Source: Flexamia atlantica
Lineage: Eukaryota; Arthropoda; Insecta; Hemiptera; Cicadellidae
Reading direction: 5' to 3'
Assembly: GCA_035578135.1 (NCBI GenBank)
Contig: JAQJVK010000019.1
Coordinates: 1,922,001 to 1,986,000, forward strand
Length of the DNA stretch: 64,000 bases
Made by a program: the position numbers and the translations under genes
Notes under the pieces: model-generated
The model's database searches: none
What the model saw: the letters and a program-made list of their open reading frames with translations, nothing else
What the model was told of the DNA's origin: nothing
Part shown: in pieces, positions 1 through 11,289 of the stretch
How positions within the stretch are numbered: position 1 is the stretch's first letter
Layout of the letters: each line of letters starts with the position of its first letter

Positions 1-275
1 TGTAGTTCTGAGGAGCGAAGTAGGAGAAAGCATTTCTGCCAACCTCAAGCGTAACCGTTGGCACCCCAAGCATGTTGTCTTGCGCCGGTCCCTGATCTCC
101 GAGCGACCTTTAACAAACTTCTGAGGTACGGAGGGGCGCCTGTTTGCATGATTTTATGCACTAAGCATGTCACCTCGAACCTGAAGGCTTTAAAGAAAGT
201 ACCCTAGCTGCCTTCCGAGACTGACTTACTGATACTGACTCGTATATGGTCAATTTTCCTCAAGTCATATACAAA
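1..275 (-). mobile_element. LINE 3' fragment (non-LTR retrotransposon relic)
   Basis: This stretch is a diverged copy of the segment at about 47626-47905. Read on the minus strand, the better copy encodes the C-terminal tail of a LINE reverse-transcriptase polyprotein (residues such as FEVACLVHEILQSGTPPYLR). The copy here has indels that break the frame. It lies in the intron just downstream of the channel exon at 330-531 and has no role in that gene. The left end is cut by the window edge. Confidence 0.65.
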
Positions 276-329
276 TCTTAATAATGAAAAAAATAGCTTA
301 GACAAAAGTAACATATATTCTTTACTCAC

Positions 330-531
330 ATTGTACTCGGCGCGGAACTCGGTCTCCATCTTGGAGAGGCGCCGCAGCTCCCAGCTGAGCTCGAAGGCGG
401 TGAGGAGCGGGTCGCGCGAGGAGAGGGCGATGAGCGAGGGCGAGGTGAGGGCGCGGTAGGCGTTGATCCTGGACTGGGAGTGACGCAGCGAGTCCTGCTC
501 ACTGGACACAACGCACTCGTCACAGCCGCAC
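330..531 (-). CDS. trp: TRPC-type channel, exon with start of TRP_2 domain
   Basis: This exon encodes part of the cytoplasmic N-terminus of a TRPC/TRP cation channel, which in photoreceptors carries the light-activated Ca2+/Na+ current. The protein begins CGCDECVVSSEQDSLRHSQS and continues through INAYRAL, SLIALSSRDPLLTAFELSWE and METEFRAEYN, the hallmark TRP_2 segment after the ankyrin repeats. The three cysteines of CGCDEC, with the His of MPHDV in the preceding exon, form the His-Cys-Cys-Cys zinc cluster known in TRPC channels. The acceptor is TTGTAG|GTGCGG and the donor ACAAT|GTGAGT. The exon starts with one base completing an Arg codon and ends on a full codon, matching the exon at 7839-7697. 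FRAEY and SLIALSSRDP favour TRP over TRPL, but paralogue assignment by eye is not certain. The transmembrane exons are outside the window. Confidence 0.93.
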
Positions 532-3500
532 CTACAACGACAGAACAATAGACAACAACAGACAATAGAGGGCGAGGTGAGGGCGCGGTAGGCGTTGATC
601 CTGGACTGGGAGTGACGCAGCGAGTCCTGCTCACTGGACACCACGCACTCGTCACAGCCGCACCTACAACAACAGAACAATAGACAACAACAGACAATAG
701 AGGGCGAGGTGAGGGCGCGGTAGGCGTTGATCCTGGACTGGGAGTGGCGCAGCGAGTCCTGCTCACTGGACACCACGCACTCGTCACAGCCGCACCTACA
801 ACAACAGAACAGTAGACAACAACAGACAATAGAGGGCGAGGTGAGCGCGCGGTAGGCGTTGATCCTGGACTGGGAGTGGCGCAGCGAGTCCTGCTCACTG
901 GACACCACGCACTCGTCACAGCCGCACCTACAACAACAGAACAATAGACAACAACAGACAATAGAGGGCGAGGTGAGGGCGCGGTAGGCGTTGATCCTGG
1001 ACTGGGAGTGGCGCAGCGAGTCCTGCTCACTGGACACCACGCACTCGTCACAGCCGCACCTACAACAACAGAACAGTAGACAACAACAGACAATAGAGGG
1101 CGAGGTGAGCGCGCGGTAGGCGTTGATCCTGGACTGGGAGTGGCGCAGCGAGTCCTGCTCACTGGACACCACGCACTCGTCACAGCCGCACCTACAACAA
1201 CAGACAATAGAGGCCGAGGTGAGGGCGCGGTAGGCGTTGATCCGGGACTGGGAGTGGCGCAGCGAGTCCTGCTCACTGGACACCACGCACTCGTCACAGC
1301 CGCACCTACAACAACAGAACAATAGACAACAACAGACAATAGAGGGCGCGGTAGGCGTTGATCCGGGACTGGGAGTGGCGCAGCGAGTCCTGCTCACTGG
1401 ACACCACGCACTCGTCACAGCCGCACCTGCAACAACAGAACAATAGACAACAACAGACAATAGAGGGCGAGGTGAGGGCGCGGTAGGCGTTGATCCGGGA
1501 CTGGGAGTGGCGCAGCGAGTCCTGCTCACTGGACACCACGCACTCGTCACAGCCGCACCTACAACAACAGAACAATAGACAACAACAGACAATAGAGGGC
1601 GAGGTGAGGGCGCGGTAGGCGTTGATCCGGGACTGGGAGTGGCGCAGCGAGTCCTGCTCACTGGACACCACGCACTCGTCACAGCCGCACCTGCAACAAC
1701 AGAACAATAGACAACAACAGACAATAGAGGGCGAGGTGAGGGCGCGGTAGGCGTTGATCCTGGACTGGGAGTGGCGCAGCGAGTCCTGCTCACTGGACAC
1801 CACGCACTCGTCACAGCCGCACCTACAACAACAGAACAATAGACAACAACAGACAATAGAGGGCGAGGTGAGGGCGCGGTAGGCGTTGATCCGGGACTGG
1901 GAGTGGCGCAGCGAGTCCTGCTCACTGGACACCACGCACTCGTCACAGCCGCACCTACAACAACAGAACAATAGATAACAACAGACAATAGAGGGCGAGG
2001 TGAGCGCGCGGTAGGCGTTGATCCGGGACTGGGAGTGACGCAGCGAGTCCTGCTCACTGGACACCACGCACTCGTCACAGCCGCACCTACAACAACAGAA
2101 CAATAGACAACAACAGACAATAGAGGGCGAGGTGAGGGCGCGGTAGGCGTTGATCCGGGACTGGGAGTGACGCAGCGAGTCCTGCTCACTGGACACCACG
2201 CACTCGTCACAGCCGCACCTACAACAACAGAACAATAGACAACAACAGACAATAGAGGGCGAGGTGAGGGCGCGGTAGGCGTTGATCCGGGACTGGGAGT
2301 GACGCAGCGAGTCCTGCTCACTGGACACCACGCACTCGTCACAGCCGCACCTACAACAACAGAACAATAGACAACAACAGACAATAGAGGGCGAGGTGAG
2401 GGCGCGGTAGGCGTTGATCCGGGACTGGGAGTGGCGCAGCGAGTCCTGCTCACTGGACACCACGCACTCGTCACAGCCGCACCTACAACAACAGAACAAT
2501 AGACAACAACAGACAATAGAGGGCGAGGTGAGGGCGCGGTAGGCGTTGATCCGGGACTGGGAGTGGCGCAGCGAGTCCTGCTCACTGGACACCACGCACT
2601 CGTCACAGCCGCACCTACAACAACAGAACAATAGACAACAACAGACAATAGAGGGCGAGGTGAGGGCGCGGTAGGCGTTGATCCTGGACTGGGAGTGACG
2701 CAGCGAGTCCTGCTCACTGGACACCACGCACTCGTCACAGCCGCACCTACAACAACAGAACAGTAGACAACAACAGACAATAGAGGGTGAGGTGAGGGCG
2801 CGGTAGGCGTTGATCCGGGACTGGGAGTGGCGCAGCGAGTCCTGCTCACTGGACACCACGCACTCGTCACAGCCGCACCTACAACAACAGAACAGTAGAC
2901 AACAACAGACAATAGAGGGCGAGGTGAGGGCGCGGTAGGCGTTGATCCTGGACTGGGAGTGACGCAGCGAGTCCTGCTCACTGGACACCACGCACTCGTC
3001 ACAGCCGCACCTACAACAACAGAACAATAGACAACAACAGACAATAGAGGGCGAGGTGAGCGCGCGGTAGGCGTTGATCCTGGACTGGGAGTGGCGCAGC
3101 GAGTCCTGCTCACTGGACACCATGCACTCGTCACAGCCGCACCTACAACAACAGAACAATAGATAACAACAGACAATAGAGGGCGAGGTGAGGGCGCGGT
3201 AGGCGTTGATCCGGGACTGGGAGTGACGCAGCGAGTCCTGCTCACTGGAAACCACGCACTCGTCACAGCCGCACCTACAACAACAGAACAATAGATAACA
3301 ACAGACAATAGAGGGCGAGGTGAGCGCGCGGTAGGCGTTGATCCTGGACTGGGAGTGGCGCAGCGAGTCCTGCTCACTGGACACCACGCACTCGTCACAG
3401 CCGCACCTACAACAACAGAACAATAGACAACAACAGACAATAGAGGGCGAGGTGAGGGCGCGGTAGGCGTTGATCCTGGACTGGGAGTGGCGCAGCGAGT

Positions 3501-6240
3501 CCTGCTCACTGGACACCACGCACTCGTCACAGCCGCACCTACAACAACAGAACAATAGACAACAACAGACAATAGAGGGCGAGGTGAGGGCGCGGTAGGC
3601 GTTGATCCTAGACTGGGAGTGGCGCAGCGAGTCCTGCTCACTGGACACCACGCACTCGTCACAGCCGCACCTACAACAACAGAACAATAGACAACAACAG
3701 ACAATAGAGGGCGAGGTGAGGGCGCGGTAGGCGTTGATCCTGGACTGGGAGTGGCGCAGCGAGTCCTGCTCACTGGACACCACGCACTCGTCACAGCCGC
3801 ACCTACAACAACAGAACAATAGACAACAACAGACAATAGAGGGCGAGGTGAGGGCGCGGTAGGCGTTGATCCGGGACTGGGAGTGGCGCAGCGAGTCCTG
3901 CTCACTGGACACCACGCACTCGTCACAGCCGCACCTACAACAACAGAACAATAGACAACAACAGACAATAGAGGGCGAGGTGAGGGCGCGGTAGGCGTTG
4001 ATCCGGGACTGGGAGTGACGCAGCGAGTCCTGCTCACTGGACACCACGCACTCGTCACAGCCGCACCTACAACAACAGAACAATAGACAACAACAGACAA
4101 TAGAGGGCGAGGTGAGGGCGCGGTAGGCGTTGATCCGGGACTGGGAGTGGCGCAGCGAGTCCTGCTCACTGGACACCACGCACTCGTCACAGCCGCACCT
4201 ACAACAACAGAACAATAGACAACAACAGACAATAGAGGGCGAGGTGAGGGCGCGGTAGGCGTTGATCCGGGACTGGGAGTGGCGCAGCGAGTCCTGCTCA
4301 CTGGACACCACGCACTCGTCACAGCCGCACCTACAACAACAGAACAATAGACAACAACAGACAATAGAGGGCGAGGTGAGGGCGCGGTAGGCGTTGATCC
4401 GGGACTGGGAGTGGCGCAGCGAGTCCTGCTCACTGGACACCACGCACTCGTCACAGCCGCACCTACAACAACAGAACAATAGACAAAAACAGACAATAGA
4501 GGGCGCGGTAGGCGTTGATCCGGGACTGGGAGTGGCGCAGCGAGTCCTGCTCACTGGACACCACGCACTCGTCACAGCCGCACCTACAACAACAGAACAA
4601 TAGACAACGACAGACAATAGAGGGCGAGGTGAGGGCGCGGTAGGCGTTGATCCGGGACTGGGAGTGGCGCAGCGAGTCCTGCTCACTGGACTCCACGCAC
4701 TCGTCACAGCCGCACCTACAACAACAGAACAATAGACAACAACAGACAATAGAGGGCGAGGTGAGCGCGCGGTAGGCGTTGATCCTGGACTGGGAGTGGC
4801 GCAGCGAGTCCTGCTCACTGGACACCACGCACTCGTCACAGCCGCACCTACAACAACAGAACAATAGACAACAACAGACAATAGAGGGCGAGGTGAGGGC
4901 GCGGTAGGCGTTGATCCTGGACTGGGAGTGACGCAGCGAGTCCTGCTCACTGGACACCACGCACTCGTCACAGCCGCACCTACAACAACAGAACAATAGA
5001 CAACAACAGACAATAGAGGGCGAGGTGAGGGCGCGGTAGGCGTTGATCCGGGACTGGGAGTGGCGCAGCGAGTCCTGCTCACTGGACACCACGCACTCGT
5101 CACAGCCGCACCTACAACAACAGAACAATAGACAACAACAGACAATAGAGGGCGAGGTGAGGGCGCGGTAGGCGTTGATCCGGGACTGGGAGTGGCGCAG
5201 CGAGTCCTGCTCACTGGACACCACGCACTAGTCACAGCCACACCTACAACAACAGAACAATAGACAACAACAGACAATAGAGGGCGAGGTGAGGGCGCGG
5301 TAGGCGTTGATCATGGACTGGGAGTGGCGCAGCGAGTCCTGCTCACTGGACACCACGCACTCGTCACAGCCGCACCTACAACAACAGAACAATAGACAAC
5401 AACAGACAATAGAGGGCGAGGTGAGGGCGCGGTAGGCGTTGATCCGGGACTGGGAGTGGCGCAGCGAGTCCTGCTCACTGGACACCACGCACTCGTCACA
5501 GCCGCACCTACAACAACAGAACAATAGACAACAACAGACAATAGAGGGCGAGGTGAGGGCGCGGTAGGCGTTGATCCGGGACTGGGAGTGACGCAGCGAG
5601 TCCTGCTCACTGGACACCACGCACTCGTCACAGCCGCACCTACAACAACAGAACAATAGACAACAACAGACAATAGAGGGCGAGGTGAGGGCGCGGTAGG
5701 CGTTGATCCGGGACTGGGAGTGGCGCAGCGAGTCCTGCTCACTGGACACCACGCACTCGTCACAGCCGCACCTACAACAACAGAACAATAGATAACAACA
5801 GACAATAGAGGGTGAGGTGAGGGCGCGGTAGGCGTTGATCCGGGACTGGGAGTGGCGCAGCGAGTCCTGCTCACTGGACACCACGCACTCGTCACAGCCG
5901 CACCTACAACAACAGAACAATAGACAACAACAGACAATAGAGGGTGAGGTGAGGGCGCGGTAGGCGTTGATCCGGGACTGGGAGTGGCGCAGCGAGTCCT
6001 GCTCACTGGACACCACGCACTCGTCACAGCCGCACCTACAACAACAGAACAATAGACAACAACAGACAATAGAGGGCGAGGTGAGGGCGCGGTAGGCGTT
6101 GATCCTGGACTGGGAGTGGCGCAGTGAGTCCTGCTCACTGGACACCACGCACTCGTCACAGCCGCACCTACAACAACAGAACAATAGAATAATAGACAAC
6201 AACGAAACAATAGACCAACAACAGACAATATAATAGAACA
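532..6240 (-). repeat. 132-bp tandem array of the TRP_2 exon's 3' splice site (about 43 copies)
   Basis: Directly upstream of the 330-531 exon a 132-bp unit repeats about 43 times with only scattered substitutions. Each unit holds 36 bp of intron end (T/G-rich tract ending TTGTAG) plus the first 96 bp of that exon, ending at the TSPS codons where it jumps back to intron sequence. The unit is 44 codons long and the channel frame has no stop in the consensus unit, reading ...TSPSIVCCCLLFCCCRCGCD.... Exceptions are a copy with an 18-bp deletion near 1200, copies with 10-bp deletions near 1346 and 4505 that shift frame, and a copy near 5230 with a TAG in the channel frame. The array decays into unique intron sequence after about 6190. 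Long minus-strand open frames here are a product of the multiple-of-3 period and should not be annotated as genes. Confidence 0.95.
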
Positions 6241-6275
6241 GGTTGGAGGAAAGTAGAACCAGCATGGCGACTAAA

Positions 6276-6362
6276 GCGGCTATTGCAAAGTGGTTTCAGG
6301 AGTACCTCAAGGCTCTATCCTGGGTCCCCCTCTTTTTCTGATATATTCAAATTTGAATTACA
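6276..6362 (+). mobile_element. Reverse-transcriptase motif fragment
   Basis: The plus strand encodes VVSGVPQGSILGPPLFLIYS, the conserved GVPQGS-LGP box of LINE reverse transcriptases, and little else recognisable. It abuts the far edge of the 132-bp array, so an element insertion or deletion may mark that edge. It is a dead remnant. Confidence 0.7.
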
Positions 6363-7696
6363 CTTTTGGGCCACGTTAAATGAGAAATAAATATTATGAA
6401 AATAGTGTTTATCTCTTTAAGGGTCGGTAATAGAAGGAAATGTCAATAAGCTTAAATTCGATAGAAAATTAAGCTGCTATATAATCGGTAGGAAACTAAA
6501 AGTTCAATCCATGCAGGATATATTTTTGAAAATCACATGAGGAAAGGTCAAATGGGTCCCCCCCATGCAGTTGAACAACTGCATTTATGTACTATAATGT
6601 AAACTATAACTGGACTCGCCTTAGTGGGATAACATTTTTTAATCAGACCGCTTGCTTTTAATTTTTTCACAATAAACATTGTTTATTTCAGGTAAAAAAC
6701 ATAATTTAAGTTTTAAATTTGAAGTTCAAAATCAATACTGACTATTCACATACAAACATTACATAAATTGTAGCATGCGGTAACAGGTGGCCTTGTGGCG
6801 AGGTTCGCGAAGCCCCTGTATAATCCGACCACGTGACCTACAGTGTTGTCAGATCGCCGATGCCGCCCCGACAACACTGACAGTGCAGTTTTATACCCAT
6901 AAAAGGGGAAGATTTCTCTTATTTACTTATTCGGCGAAACTTTAGAATCCGCCTCCACCGTTAAAATCTATATTTTTCGAAAGTTACAATCGAGATTACG
7001 TTAATTACAATAACTTTTCAAATACGTAATCGAAACGTTAATTTAAAGTATTTATATTTATATTCACGATTATTTGAGTTTGAAATACGGTATGTGGCCT
7101 ATATTTTTTATTTTCTTATTAAGTTCCGTGCGTACCAAGTTGTTCTTGTTACAGTTATATTTTACGTTTTCAACATATAGTAAATCAACCATACTATACT
7201 TTTAACTAACATGATCAAACCTGAAAGGCCAAACTACACGGGTAAAACTAAGTTTATTCTAACGTAATCAACCTATCATAGCACACCTACACTTTTCATT
7301 AATATGGCGTACCTGAAAACTTCACATAGTTCGTCATTTTACATAAGATTCATTGTCAGTGACGTACTTCACTAACCGTATTCGTGCTCTACCTACGATT
7401 GAGTATGCTAATGCCTCCTCATATGTTAGCTTCATAATTTCAACCATGGAATTTTTGAACAGTAGCTTTTCTCAGTGATTTTCCCGTTTTACATCCACTT
7501 TTGTTACACCAGCAAACCTACCGTACTCATCACTACTCTCACATACAATAAGTTATACATCGATAATTCAATGAATCGTGTGTTTTCCAAAGAATTCGAT
7601 TTGTTGTATCGAATTGGAAAATATTAACTTTAAACACAGATTTCAACGTTCGAGACTTATTCTAAAGTTTAGCCATTTATTTATGTGACGGCTTAC
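6363..7696. other. Intron sequence without recognisable genes
   Basis: AT-rich intron between the channel exons at 7697-7839 and 330-531. A slightly GC-richer patch at 6785-6890 contains a perfect 10-bp inverted repeat (6841-6850 with 6870-6879, loop about 19 nt), possibly the edge of a short element. No coding signal was seen on either strand. Confidence 0.6.
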
Positions 7697-7839
7697 CTGA
7701 CGTCGTGCGGCATGGGCAGCGAGGCGCCGCGGTCCAGCAGGATCTTGAGGATCTCGTAGTTGTTCATGTGGGCGGCGAGTATGAGCGGCGTGATGTCCGG
7801 CGTGAAGTTGGAGGACGACCGGTCCACCGCCTCCCAGCT
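7697..7839 (-). CDS. trp: TRPC-type channel, exon with last ankyrin repeat
   Basis: The encoded protein runs SWEAVDRSSSNFTPDITPLI, LAAHMNNYEILKILLDRGAS, LPMPHDV and two bases of an Arg codon. It is the last ankyrin repeat of the TRPC N-terminal domain; these repeats pack in the cytosol and help assemble the tetramer. SWEAVDRS and NNYEILKILLDRGA match my recollection of insect TRP more closely than TRPL. The acceptor is GTTGCAG|AGC and the donor GTCAG|GTAAGC. Phase 0 at the start follows the exon ending PY at 11290, and the two leftover bases are completed by the G that opens the 531-330 exon. The His in MPHDV supplies the histidine of the zinc cluster. Confidence 0.95.
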
Positions 7840-7924
7840 CTGCAACACAACTTCACTTGCAACTTCAACTTCACGACTGTCACTGGCAAGATTTTACCGC
7901 AGTTCAGATACTTGATATTTGTAT

Positions 7925-8094
7925 TTGACTTTTTTTGTGTCTACACAAACGGCATTTTCACACTAGAGATACACAAACGCTTTTAAGGGAAAGCGGTCCA
8001 AACTCCTAAAAATTTGAGTGAGCATGCCGGGAATCGAACCCGCGACCTCTTCAACTGATGTCCAAGACGTTAACCGTTAGGCTAGCAACACGCC
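7925..8094 (-). mobile_element. tRNA-derived SINE, tRNA-like head at 8020-8094
   Basis: On the minus strand a tRNA-like region has an A-box-like TAGCCTAACGGTTAA and a textbook B box GGTTCGATTCC. A 7-bp acceptor-like pairing (GGGCGTG with CATGCTC, using G-U pairs) can be drawn, but the anticodon stem does not fold properly. The tail after it shares GAGTTTGGACC...CTTTCCC with the plus-strand element at 16053-16265, which marks a SINE family and argues against a functional tRNA gene. Confidence 0.6.
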
Positions 8095-8367
8095 CATTAA
8101 ATAACTTTTGCAAAACATTAAAGATTAAAAGCCAACATTCCAAAATTCCCGATAATTTATAGTATAAAATATTTTAACAACACAACAAAAACATATAAAA
8201 AAGGTTTAAATATCAAATTATCGTTTTGTTTATTGTTCCTGACTTTGAATTGTTTCGTTCATTGGCACATAACGAATTAAGTTTGGGTCTTGGAAATCTT
8301 GACAGTTAAAGTTAATGCTACAAGACCAATAATACAAAACAAATACTGATTAAATAATAATAATTTT
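8095..8367. other. Intron sequence, nothing recognised
   Basis: AT-rich sequence between the SINE and the Helitron-like element. No coding or structural signal was seen. Confidence 0.6.
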
Positions 8368-9365
8368 AATATTAATACGCAAGCGGTTTTCTTTTCACAG
8401 TCCAACCGCAATAACGGCTGGACGGATTTTAACGTTTGAGGTGTCAAATTAAAGGGAATCTTATGTAGATTTGCCAACAAATCTCAGAATTTTAAAAAAG
8501 GACGTAACTAAAGTAAAGTAAAGGGCTGAAGTTCCGGAACAGTGGCGCTATTCATCGACATTTGAGCAAGCTCAGTTTTGTTTACAACTTAACATATGGC
8601 CAAGCTCTGAAATAGTTCTACAGGTAAACTTATTTTTTCAGCTGGTTTGGATTTGTTTTCAACAGTTTTCTTTTCTTAAAGATTTATTATGTAATTTAGG
8701 TTATGTTATGAAGTTTTTAAAGCTCTTAAAAATTTCAGTTATCAGTTTTACAATGTAGTTTACGAGAACTCATAGTGTTCTTTGAAGTTACATTAATCTG
8801 AGCAAATCTATTTTTGGATTTGTTGCATTTATAATGCCACCGATAAGAAGAAGACGAACGTTGACCGGTCGGAGGAGTCGGAACGAACACGATCGCAACC
8901 GCTGATCGAAGAATTGATCACTGATTGAAGAATGAAAAGACCGGTAGAGATAGTGCGTCATTTACAAGGTTATGCATATAAAGACAGCCGTTCCCTGCAA
9001 TCTCTGTTTTGGCGATAATTATCAATAAGGTGCAGCGGCAATCACTAAACAAAGGAAGTCATTACGTGTCAGTGTTTGCTCTCGGTCAGCTACATGAGCT
9101 GTAAGCAGATAAGATAAGAGTTCAATCTTTTGCCGTTCAATATACATTTCAGAAAAAAGAGGATATGGGGAAATGAAGGTGTTCCCAATCGTTAACGTTT
9201 ATACCGGAAACTCCTGCGGTAGATAAAATTAACTCTGAAAGTTTCAGTAGCTAAGCTATAATTTTGTTAATGAAAACTTCAAAAGTATATACTTAAATAG
9301 GCTGATTATTCTTCATTCTTTTACTATATAATTTTTGCTCGATTTCGAGCTACGTGTCATCTAGT
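8368..9365 (+). mobile_element. Helitron-like non-autonomous element, copy 1
   Basis: About 1 kb closely matching 25011-26191. It begins near TATTAATACGCAAGCGG and carries the AACGGCTGGACGGATTTTAA segment typical of insect Helitron 5' regions. It ends with the hairpin GCTCGATTTCGAGC followed 11 nt later by CTAGT, as expected of a Helitron 3' terminus. No Rep/helicase coding sequence is present, so it would need help in trans to move. The exact left boundary is uncertain by a few bases. Confidence 0.7.
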
Positions 9366-9440
9366 AATAATTTTAATAAAATGGAAACTCATAAGTACTA
9401 TTGGCCTCACCAGTATATCGTCTTAAGAAAATGGTGTAAG

Positions 9441-10970
9441 AATAAGAATAAGAATAAGAATCTTTATTGCCTTTAAATATGTTGCACATATAATTGGCCA
9501 AGTCATGATCATAGTGTAATCACTGAGTCAAATGTTCAAGCTTCTTGTTATTAACTTCACGTAGGCTAACATAGTTTACAATACAAATAAATATAAAATG
9601 AGACATCGATTTACATTACAGGGTTGGTACAGTGTAGTGGCTAACAAAGATTAAAATAGTTACAGTTACAAATTACAAGTTACAGTTACAGTTACAAGTT
9701 ACAAATTACAAGTTGAATTACAATAAAACAATACTTAGACAATTAACAATGACAACAAACCTAACCTAACTTAAAACTTAATATCAGAGGTTTTTAATGA
9801 AAAGAACTCCTGTAGCGAGTAGAAGGGATTTTCTACGAGCCAGTTTCGAAAGTTTTCCAGACACTTTTTACTTACAGAGTTTGGTGATGGAAAGAGCCTA
9901 TGACTTATTTTATTGTAGATTCTACATCCAACAGCAGGATGTGATTTCAGTGATTTTGTCAATCTTACATAACTATAGTCTATATTACTTCTACTTCTAG
10001 TATCGTGTTCATGTACACCACCTCTTAAAGTTAGGTTAGGTAAATCCTTCGCAGTGTATTTTACTAATTCATAAATATATAAATTTATAACAGTCATTAT
10101 TTTAAGTTCAACAAAAAGTGGCTTACAATGGGATCTGCAATTGGCATTCGCCATTAATCTAATTAATTTCTTTTGAAGCAGAAGAATGTTTGATATTTTA
10201 CTTGAGTTACCCCAAAGGACTAACCCATACAATATCACAGACTGAAAAAAACTAAAATATGCTACACGAAGATAATCTAATGCAACAAGGTGTTTCAATC
10301 GTCTAAAAAGAAATATGCTTTTAGAAAGCTTAGAGGAAATAAAATCAATATGGGAGTGCCAATTCAACTGAGAGCCTACTTTAATCCCCAAAAATTTGAC
10401 ACTATTGGCATGACAGTCCTTAGAGCTCTTACAAAGGGTAAATGTGAGATGTTGAGTTTTAGAGTTATTTAACAGTAAACCATTGGTTCTAAACCAGATA
10501 GAGGCCATTTCTAACGTCTCCTCGGCAAGATCATCAAGCAAGGCTAGGTCTTTACTCATTGAAAATAAGGTGGTGTCATCGGCATACATATGGCACCCCG
10601 AACAAACATTAAAGGGCAAGTCATTGACAGCAATTATAAACAAAAGTGGCCCCAAGACAGAGCCTTGGGGTACTCCTACGTTTACAGGTAAGGCATCCGA
10701 TTGACCAAGGTCAGTGACAACCAATTGAGAACGATTCTCAAGATAAGACTGAAAAAATCTCAGATGTGAACCTCTTATTCCATAATAATACAACTTGTCA
10801 AGCAGCTTTTTATGGTCAATGCAGTCGAAGGCCTTGCTCAGGTCACAGAAGGTGGCCTGAGCAAAGCCTCCGTCCTCAAAGGTACCAATAACATCCCTCA
10901 CTAATCGGTCAACAGCATTTATCGTAGATCGCTTTTGCCTGAATAAGGTGTAATAAGGACGATTGACCTG
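9441..10970 (-). mobile_element. LINE (non-LTR retrotransposon), 5'-truncated
   Basis: A minus-strand LINE whose 3' end is marked by the (TTATTC)n-like tail read as repeated AAGAAT on the plus strand at 9441-9465. The body contains the reverse-transcriptase frame at 9771-10952. The 3' untranslated part has GTTACA-type microsatellite sequence (9655-9720). No endonuclease domain is visible, so the copy is 5'-truncated. It sits inside the intron between the channel exons at 11385-11290 and 7839-7697, in the same orientation as the gene. Confidence 0.85.
9771..10952 (-). CDS. LINE reverse transcriptase, C-terminal part
   Basis: Reverse transcriptase of a non-LTR retrotransposon, which copies its own RNA at a nicked chromosomal target. 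Visible in order are fingers (LFRQKRSTINAVDRLVRDVI), ATFCDLSKAFDCIDHKKLLD with the first catalytic Asp, VGVPQGSVLGPLLFIIAVND, the YADDTT catalytic box, and the thumb and C-terminal tail ending NWLVENPFYSLQEFFS. The frame is open from about 10952 to the stop near 9771 with no clear start, because the 5' part of the element is lost. An ATG-free upstream edge and the missing endonuclease show that it cannot be a complete ORF2. Part of an intronic element, not a host gene. Confidence 0.85.
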   Translation of the reverse strand, partial: YTLFRQKRSTINAVDRLVRDVIGTFEDGGFAQATFCDLSKAFDCIDHKKLLDKLYYYGIRGSHLRFFQSYLENRSQLVVTDLGQSDALPVNVGVPQGSVLGPLLFIIAVNDLPFNVCSGCHMYADDTTLFSMSKDLALLDDLAEETLEMASIWFRTNGLLLNNSKTQHLTFTLCKSSKDCHANSVKFLGIKVGSQLNWHSHIDFISSKLSKSIFLFRRLKHLVALDYLRVAYFSFFQSVILYGLVLWGNSSKISNILLLQKKLIRLMANANCRSHCKPLFVELKIMTVINLYIYELVKYTAKDLPNLTLRGGVHEHDTRSRSNIDYSYVRLTKSLKSHPAVGCRIYNKISHRLFPSPNSVSKKCLENFRNWLVENPFYSLQEFFSLKTSDIKF

Positions 10971-11289
10971 TCAGTAAACAACGGTAATCTGTAAGAAAGA
11001 GACTGGTGTAGATACGAAGGTAGAGTTTTCAAATGCTGGGGTCTGTAATTAAATAGGTATAAAAATACAGTTACTGTTGGAGAAGAAATTAGGTCTTTCA
11101 TAAATAAAATAGTAAGATCGAAAGACAAATACTGTAAATGAAAATACTGTCATGAGACAACCTAAGCAATAACCTTAAAGGGCTGAATCCTTGATTGTAA
11201 AACATTCTCTGAAGAGATTATTACAGTAACCATGAAATTAGTATCTATGAAAAAGTGATAAACGCACTATGTTGTGTAGTGGTACTTAC
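10971..11289. other. Intron sequence, possible frame-shifted LINE edge
   Basis: The first 100 bases may continue the adjacent LINE out of frame; after that nothing is recognised up to the exon donor at 11290. Confidence 0.4.

Noticed and set aside
204..5277. Giant minus-strand open frames of more than 1300 codons across the 132-bp array
   Set aside because: They are created by a stop-free 132-bp period. They switch between the channel frame and another frame at deletions and run through acceptor sequence, so they are not a single protein gene.
8020..8094. A tRNA gene
   Set aside because: A and B boxes are good but the anticodon arm does not fold and the downstream tail matches another SINE copy, so it is called as a SINE head.
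10025..10040. Telomere-like TTAGG repeats
   Set aside because: Only two units (GTTAGGTTAGG) inside a LINE coding region.
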